Source: an uncultured Porphyromonadaceae bacterium (lineage in GTDB: Bacteria; Bacteroidota; Bacteroidia; Bacteroidales; Muribaculaceae). From it: DNA of 64,000 nt. This document shows, piece by piece, positions 59,899 to 64,000 of this stretch. The stretch lies in assembly GCA_900555715.1 (NCBI GenBank), contig USMC01000002.1, positions 1 through 64,000 of the forward strand. Direction: 5' to 3'. A program made the position numbers and the translations under genes. The stretch's first letter is position 1, and every line of letters begins with the position of its first letter. The notes under the pieces were generated by a model. It was not told the origin of the DNA and made no database searches. It saw nothing but the letters and a program-made list of their open reading frames with translations.

Positions 59899-61650
59899 TT
59901 AAACAATAGCCGTCTTGTTCAGGTCCGCCACGATGCTGTTCGCCATCTCGACTGCCTGTGAGATGTGCGAGCAGATGTGCATCTCGTTCATGTGTTTGCC
60001 TATGCCTGCATGTTCGAGCGATGCACGCACATTGTCCTTGACACCCGAAAGCACGATATGTATGCCGTTGTCGTGGCTGCTCTTGATGAGGATTTCGAGG
60101 TTGTGGATTGCCGTGGCGTCGATGAACGACACTTTTCTCATTCGTATGATGCGGACAAGCGGCTTTTCGCGCATGGCGGAGCGCATTAGTTCGTCGAATT
60201 TCGTGGCGATGCCGAAGAAGAACGGACCGTCGATTTCGTAGACACTCACTCCTTTGGCAACGTTGAGAACCTCGTGCGTGTCGATATCGGTACCTTCGGC
60301 AACATCAAGTTTTTCGGAGTATACTTTTATCTCGGTGTTCTCGGTTACACGGCGTATGAAAAGAACGACAGCGAGGAGCAGACCGATTTCTATTGCTATT
60401 GTGAGGTCGAAGACGACAGTCAGAAGGAATGTGACAATAAGAACTGAGATATCGCTCTTCGGAGCATGAAAAATGCCAACGACAGTGCGCCATCCGCTCA
60501 TATTGTAGGCTACAACCATGAGGACAGCCGCGAGTGTGGCGAGCGGGACATAATTAATGAGCGGCATAGCGAAGAGGAATATCAGCAGCAGCACAAGCGC
60601 GTGGACTATGCCGGCAACCGGAGTACGTCCGCCATTGGTGATATTTGTCATCGTGCGGGCTATCGCGCCTGTGACAGGAATGCCGCCGAAGAACGGAACC
60701 GTGATGTTGGCTATTCCCTGACCGATGAGCTCCGTGTTGCTGTTGGTGTGCGACCCGGTGACACCGTCGGCTACAGTTGCGGACAGGAGCGATTCAATAG
60801 CTCCGAGCACGGCGATGGTGAAGGCAGAGGGCAGGAGCATGTTTATTGTCGCCATGTTGAGGGTGAAGCCATGGGGAGTCGGGATGTCGGTCGACATGGT
60901 GCCGAAACGTCCGCCGATAGTTTCAACGCTGTACCAGTCGAAGGCTTTCGACATGAAGTAAGATACGGCTGTGACGATTATGATTGCGATGAGTGCGCCG
61001 GGAAGACGCTTGGAAATGCGCGGCGTCAGGATAATGATGAGCAGCGACACAAGGGCGGTGCACAGTGCGGCAGGAGATATGTGACCCAGATTGCTGAGGT
61101 ACATGCCCCATTTCGGAATGAACTGACCGGGAATGTCGGTGAGTCCGAGACCCAGAAAGTCGTTGATCTGCGTGGAGAAAATTGTCAGTGCTATACCCGC
61201 GGTGAAACCGACGACAATGGGGTAGGGAATAAATTTTATGATTGTGCCCAGGCGGAACATGCCCAGCAGAACGAGTATGCACCCCGCCATGAATGTGGCG
61301 ACGGCAAGACCGTGAAGCCCGAATTGAGCGATGATGTTGTAGACAATGATGATGAATGCTCCTGTCGGACCGCCTATCTGGACGGAGTTGCCGCCGAAGA
61401 ACGACACCATGAAGCCGCCGATGATGGCGGTGATGAGTCCTATCGTGGGGCTGACACCGGAAGCGATACCGAATGCAATGGCGAGAGGAAGAGCCACGAT
61501 GCCTACTACGATACCTGAAATGATGTCGGATTTAAGTTTTTCCGGAGTATAGCTGCGAAGAGCTTTGAATAGTTTCGGATGGAAATCCACTGCGTTGGAA
61601 ATGACAGCCTTGGCGGCAGATGATGCCGTAGTCGTACCGGTTGTTGACAT
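59899..61650 (-). CDS. SulP-family anion transporter with STAS domain
   Basis: 583 residues. Transmembrane part (residues 35-430, about 10-14 segments) with GIVALPLAIAFGIASG and IGGPTGAFIIIVYNII typical of SulP; C-terminal STAS domain about 455-560 (GVSVYEIDGPFFFGIATKFDEL, IRMRKVSFIDATAIHNLE). SulP carriers move sulfate, bicarbonate or dicarboxylates across the inner membrane. Substrate not predictable. TAATTTTG box at 61681-61688. Confidence 0.93.
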   Translation of the reverse strand: MSTTGTTTASSAAKAVISNAVDFHPKLFKALRSYTPEKLKSDIISGIVVGIVALPLAIAFGIASGVSPTIGLITAIIGGFMVSFFGGNSVQIGGPTGAFIIIVYNIIAQFGLHGLAVATFMAGCILVLLGMFRLGTIIKFIPYPIVVGFTAGIALTIFSTQINDFLGLGLTDIPGQFIPKWGMYLSNLGHISPAALCTALVSLLIIILTPRISKRLPGALIAIIIVTAVSYFMSKAFDWYSVETIGGRFGTMSTDIPTPHGFTLNMATINMLLPSAFTIAVLGAIESLLSATVADGVTGSHTNSNTELIGQGIANITVPFFGGIPVTGAIARTMTNITNGGRTPVAGIVHALVLLLIFLFAMPLINYVPLATLAAVLMVVAYNMSGWRTVVGIFHAPKSDISVLIVTFLLTVVFDLTIAIEIGLLLAVVLFIRRVTENTEIKVYSEKLDVAEGTDIDTHEVLNVAKGVSVYEIDGPFFFGIATKFDELMRSAMREKPLVRIIRMRKVSFIDATAIHNLEILIKSSHDNGIHIVLSGVKDNVRASLEHAGIGKHMNEMHICSHISQAVEMANSIVADLNKTAIV

Positions 61651-61680
61651 AAACGAATCTTTTTACTTAGAATTGCACTG

Positions 61681-61688
61681 CAAAATTA
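61681..61688 (-). promoter_or_regulatory. -7 box (TAATTTTG) of the SulP gene
   Basis: Minus-strand TAATTTTG fits TAnnTTTG, 30 bases upstream of the start codon; no -33 box seen. Confidence 0.45.
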
Positions 61689-61750
61689 GCAATAATTTGT
61701 GAAAAATATGTTTTAGAACATAAATTTAACATTCAACAAATCGCGCAAGG

Positions 61751-61782
61751 TTTGCATATTAAGGTATTTAGTTGTAAATTTG
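61751..61782 (+). promoter_or_regulatory. promoter of the second toxin-antitoxin locus
   Basis: TTTG (61751-61754), 20-base spacer, TAAATTTG (61775-61782); start codon 25 bases downstream. Confidence 0.7.
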
Positions 61783-61807
61783 CAATGATAATTCTGAAAC
61801 TCTTAAT

Positions 61808-62101
61808 ATGAGGATATTCACCGAAAAACCGCTAAAGGAATATGCAGAGGGTCATCCGAATGCCCGAACTGCAATTCAGGATTGGGTAAAGAAAGTTAAA
61901 GAGTGTTCCTGGAGAAATTTGGGTGATATTAAACAGACTTTCAATTCAGTAGATTATGTTGGTAATCAACACTATGTTTTTAACATAAAAGGAAACGATT
62001 ACAGATTGGTGGTTGTTATTCAGTTCAGACCTCAGTTCGTGTACATACGGTTTATTGGGACTCATAAAGAATACGACAGAATTGATTGTTCAACAATTTA
62101 G
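61808..62101 (+). CDS. higB: HigB-type toxin (mRNA interferase)
   Basis: 97 residues of the HigB_toxin family (distinct from the RelE-like toxin at the left end): VDYVGNQHYVFNIKGNDYRLVVVI and VYIRFIGTHKEYDRID are the conserved core and C-terminal segments. HigB cleaves mRNA on the ribosome. The antitoxin starts 11 bases later. Codon use is AT-rich compared with the core genes. Confidence 0.9.
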   Translation: MRIFTEKPLKEYAEGHPNARTAIQDWVKKVKECSWRNLGDIKQTFNSVDYVGNQHYVFNIKGNDYRLVVVIQFRPQFVYIRFIGTHKEYDRIDCSTI

Positions 62102-62112
62102 CAAATAGCATA

Positions 62113-62478
62113 ATGACAAGAATAGAGAATGAAAAACAATATGAATGGGCTGTAGCCAGAGTGGAGCAGTTGCTTCCTCTTGTGAATGATGATACTCCCG
62201 AGACAGATTCTAATTATATCGAGTTAGTGCTCCTTTCTAATCTCGTCGCCGACTACTCTGATGAACATTATAGCGTCGGAGAACCTACTCTTATCGAGTT
62301 AATAAAACTGCGCATGAATGAAATGGGTCTCACGCAAGCAGCTTTGGCTAAGTTAATTGGAGTAAGCCCATCAAGAGTATGCGACTACCTTTCCGGTAAA
62401 TCCGAGCCCACATTGAAAGTCGGTCGCAACATAAGTAAAAAACTAAATATATCTCCGGCTGTTGTTCTTGGCGTGTAA
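62113..62478 (+). CDS. higA: HigA-type antitoxin (XRE HTH)
   Basis: 121 residues from the ATG at 62113; a longer in-frame start overlaps the toxin and is unlikely. The N-terminal half is acidic; the C-terminal HTH is about 70-121: LTQAALAKLIGVSPSRVCDYLSGKSEP. Neutralises HigB and represses the operon. A 15-bp terminator follows. Confidence 0.9.
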   Translation: MTRIENEKQYEWAVARVEQLLPLVNDDTPETDSNYIELVLLSNLVADYSDEHYSVGEPTLIELIKLRMNEMGLTQAALAKLIGVSPSRVCDYLSGKSEPTLKVGRNISKKLNISPAVVLGV

Positions 62479-62518
62479 AGGGGAAGCGAAAAGCCGCTTC
62501 AGGAGATTTTTCAAATAC

Positions 62519-62563
62519 AGCGGGCTATAAGTGTTTTTTTTAGACCACTTATAGCCCGCTTTG
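62519..62563. terminator. bidirectional terminator
   Basis: AGCGGGCTATAAGTG (62519-62533) pairs with CACTTATAGCCCGCT (62546-62560), perfect 15 bp, between convergent genes; the plus side continues TTTGAAAAG. Confidence 0.85.
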
Positions 62564-62590
62564 AAAAGTTATAATAATCAGATTCGGAAT

Positions 62591-63073
62591 CTACTCAGAA
62601 ATAGATGAATCGCTTTTGGGAGGATCCGGATAACGCAAAGTTGTAGATAAGAAAGGTATTTCAATTTGTTGATGACTGTCGTATGAAAACTCGTATCGAT
62701 ATGACATTTGCTCCATACGACAACTGACTATCGTCGGTATGGCTCCTAAGCTTATTGCTGCTAATGTAGGTAATGATAGCCATATCAACGCTTTTGGCGT
62801 GTTTCTTGAATTCCTGTGCAGATCAAGACCAATAGGTATTTCCAGACCAGTATCGCTGTCTTTAGCAATAATATATCCAAGATACATATCACTTGGAATT
62901 TTCACTTTCACCCAAGACGGGGAATCAATATTCACAGTTTGAACTTCTCTTGATTTATTAACAACATCATACGATATTGTAGTAGGGGTGTTCGAATAAA
63001 ATACCATCTTTTCAGTTGTTGTACAGCCGGTCAGAAACAACGCAAAGAGCGCTACAGTTAGAAACCACTTCAT
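62591..63073 (-). CDS. hypothetical lipoprotein, 160 aa
   Basis: Signal peptide with lipobox LTGC; I use the ATG at 63073 (MKWFLTVALF), though an in-frame start at 63094 is possible. The mature part has a basic/beta region, then a hydrophobic segment near 105-122 (ALIWLSLPTLAAISLGAIP), then a short tail. No family recognised. The gene follows the 299-residue lipoprotein gene closely, so the two are probably cotranscribed. Confidence 0.65.
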   Translation of the reverse strand: MKWFLTVALFALFLTGCTTTEKMVFYSNTPTTISYDVVNKSREVQTVNIDSPSWVKVKIPSDMYLGYIIAKDSDTGLEIPIGLDLHRNSRNTPKALIWLSLPTLAAISLGAIPTIVSCRMEQMSYRYEFSYDSHQQIEIPFLSTTLRYPDPPKSDSSISE

Positions 63074-63096
63074 AATTAAATATGTATATTTCATAG

Positions 63097-63996
63097 TTAT
63101 TGGAAATCTATCAGTGAGCCTTTGGAATATGAGGAAATCACCTTGCCTTCATTATTGGCACCTCCCCACATGTCATAACCCTCCAAAGGTATGTTATTAT
63201 TGATATTCATAATAAAGAAGTTTTCTGCCAGCGCATCTGTTTTCTGCTCATAGATGCTCTGAAATGCTCCATTTACTTTTCCTTTCTGAACAGGTTCAAT
63301 AATGTTGTCATTAACATAAAACTTCGTAATAAGTTTTTGTGGTGTCCCGTTCTCGCCAATTGTATAGCTTACGCATATACTGAATTTTAGAGGAGATGAA
63401 TTGTAGTTTTGTCGCAGAAAAGTCTGGGATACAGAGCTGATACTTGGTATGCCGATTCCACTGGCATATTGCTTTGATAAGGCAATTCTCCCGTGAGGAC
63501 CTATCTTTACTTGTGGTTGGTCAAATACAGATACAGAATTCTGTGTTGTTGTTCCCATAGTTGAGGAAGAGCCTATTGTGGTGCCGTTTAAAAGAGACCC
63601 CAAAGGACCGCCGACTCCGAATGCGTTTGCTATTGCACCAAGATTGAATGATGCACTTCCGGTCGATGAGTTAAATTCACCCTTAGAGGTAGTGTATACG
63701 TTTGGATCATAATAAGATAAGGAGAGTCCATCAGTATTCACTAAGAATGACTTGGTTTGATCGACTGTGATAATCTCATCCGTAAGATTGTAGATTACTG
63801 CGAGCACTTCACCGGAAGCATTGATGAAGTATTGGACTGCAATTTTTGCAGTAGACGGAATCTCCTTCGGTTGCGCGAAATTTGTACGCACAGACTGATA
63901 ACCTACGCTCGGAACAGCGAGTTTCGTAGTATTGCAAGATGTTATTGCAATTGTTAAGGATAATCCAAAAAGGATTTTTTTGAAAACTGGTCGCAT
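63097..63996 (-). CDS. hypothetical lipoprotein, 299 aa
   Basis: Begins 4 bases from the right edge with an ATG at 63996; because the edge is so close, an earlier in-frame start cannot be excluded. Signal peptide with the lipobox ITSC (Cys 21). The mature part has a Gly/Ser-rich loop (NSSTGSASFNLGAIANAFGV) and many beta strands, ending in an aromatic segment. No family recognised. Upstream partner of the 160-residue lipoprotein gene. Confidence 0.65.
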   Translation of the reverse strand: MRPVFKKILFGLSLTIAITSCNTTKLAVPSVGYQSVRTNFAQPKEIPSTAKIAVQYFINASGEVLAVIYNLTDEIITVDQTKSFLVNTDGLSLSYYDPNVYTTSKGEFNSSTGSASFNLGAIANAFGVGGPLGSLLNGTTIGSSSTMGTTTQNSVSVFDQPQVKIGPHGRIALSKQYASGIGIPSISSVSQTFLRQNYNSSPLKFSICVSYTIGENGTPQKLITKFYVNDNIIEPVQKGKVNGAFQSIYEQKTDALAENFFIMNINNNIPLEGYDMWGGANNEGKVISSYSKGSLIDFQ

Positions 63997-64000
63997 ACCA

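Noticed and set aside
60466..61518. 350-codon plus-strand open frame
   Set aside because: Antisense to the SulP transporter; composition is Asp/Glu/Arg-rich with no hydrophobic core or family motif.

Overview
The window looks like a chromosomal segment from a gut Bacteroidales bacterium, most likely a Muribaculaceae (S24-7) relative. Supporting signs are a SusC/SusD pair, many Bacteroidota-restricted families (DUF2723, DUF4199, DUF4296, DUF4834, DUF6048, DUF6377, DUF6452), a fused gamma-alpha 2-oxoacid:ferredoxin oxidoreductase, an alanine-rich extension on bS16, and promoters of the Bacteroidota form TTTG-N19/21-TAnnTTTG instead of classical -35/-10 boxes. The family-level placement is inference; no rRNA gene is present to settle it. 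I found no tRNA, rRNA, CRISPR array, transposase or prophage gene.

Layout. 1-630: toxin-antitoxin pair, cut by the left edge. 0.8-6.9 kb (+): operon of a DUF2723 glycosyltransferase-like membrane protein, a polysaccharide deacetylase, QueG and an SDR-like protein, closed by a strong terminator. 7.1-8.7 kb (-): DUF6377 regulator. 9.0-17.9 kb (-): housekeeping genes, most of them tightly packed (lipoprotein, Dabb protein, aspartate kinase, DUF2461, DUF4834, PssA, Psd, SDR, DUF6048, DUF6452, nitroreductase, glycosyltransferase, DUF4199). 18.0-21.5 kb (+): membrane protein, HU, a 29-residue mS38/AURKAIP1-like protein, RNase G. 21.8-28.8 kb (+): four-gene SusC/SusD operon. 29.0-36.6 kb (+): pyrH, frr, korA, korB, mutL and a second DUF6377 protein. 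36.7-41.5 kb (+): two large secreted proteins. 42.0-46.1 kb (-): galK-galE-galM-nucleotidyltransferase operon. 46.4-48.2 kb (-): BlaI-type repressor with an M56 peptidase/TonB fusion. 48.3-53.1 kb (-): tricorn-like protease and a secreted protein. 53.2-61.7 kb (-): DUF4296, lspA, a TraR/DksA-type regulator, ileS, rpsP, a small acidic lipoprotein and a SulP transporter. 61.8-64.0 kb: a second toxin-antitoxin pair (+) and two lipoproteins (-), in AT-richer DNA.

How the genes work together. PssA and Psd are consecutive steps to phosphatidylethanolamine. PyrH supplies UDP and Frr recycles ribosomes; KorAB is an anaerobic 2-oxoacid oxidoreductase. The gal operon covers Leloir steps (mutarotase, kinase, epimerase) but has a nucleotidyltransferase where galT might be expected. 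The SusC/D operon is an outer-membrane glycan or peptide uptake system with two accessory surface lipoproteins and no adjacent glycoside hydrolase.

The most interesting signals are non-coding: three matching operator half-site pairs woven through the blaI promoter (48179-48250); two candidate small RNAs whose terminator loops share an identical 12-mer (around 8908-9016 and 39499-39665); a candidate 245-nt transcript on the minus strand (41602-41847) with its own promoter and terminator; and a related promoter-plus-leader element present in two gene-free regions.
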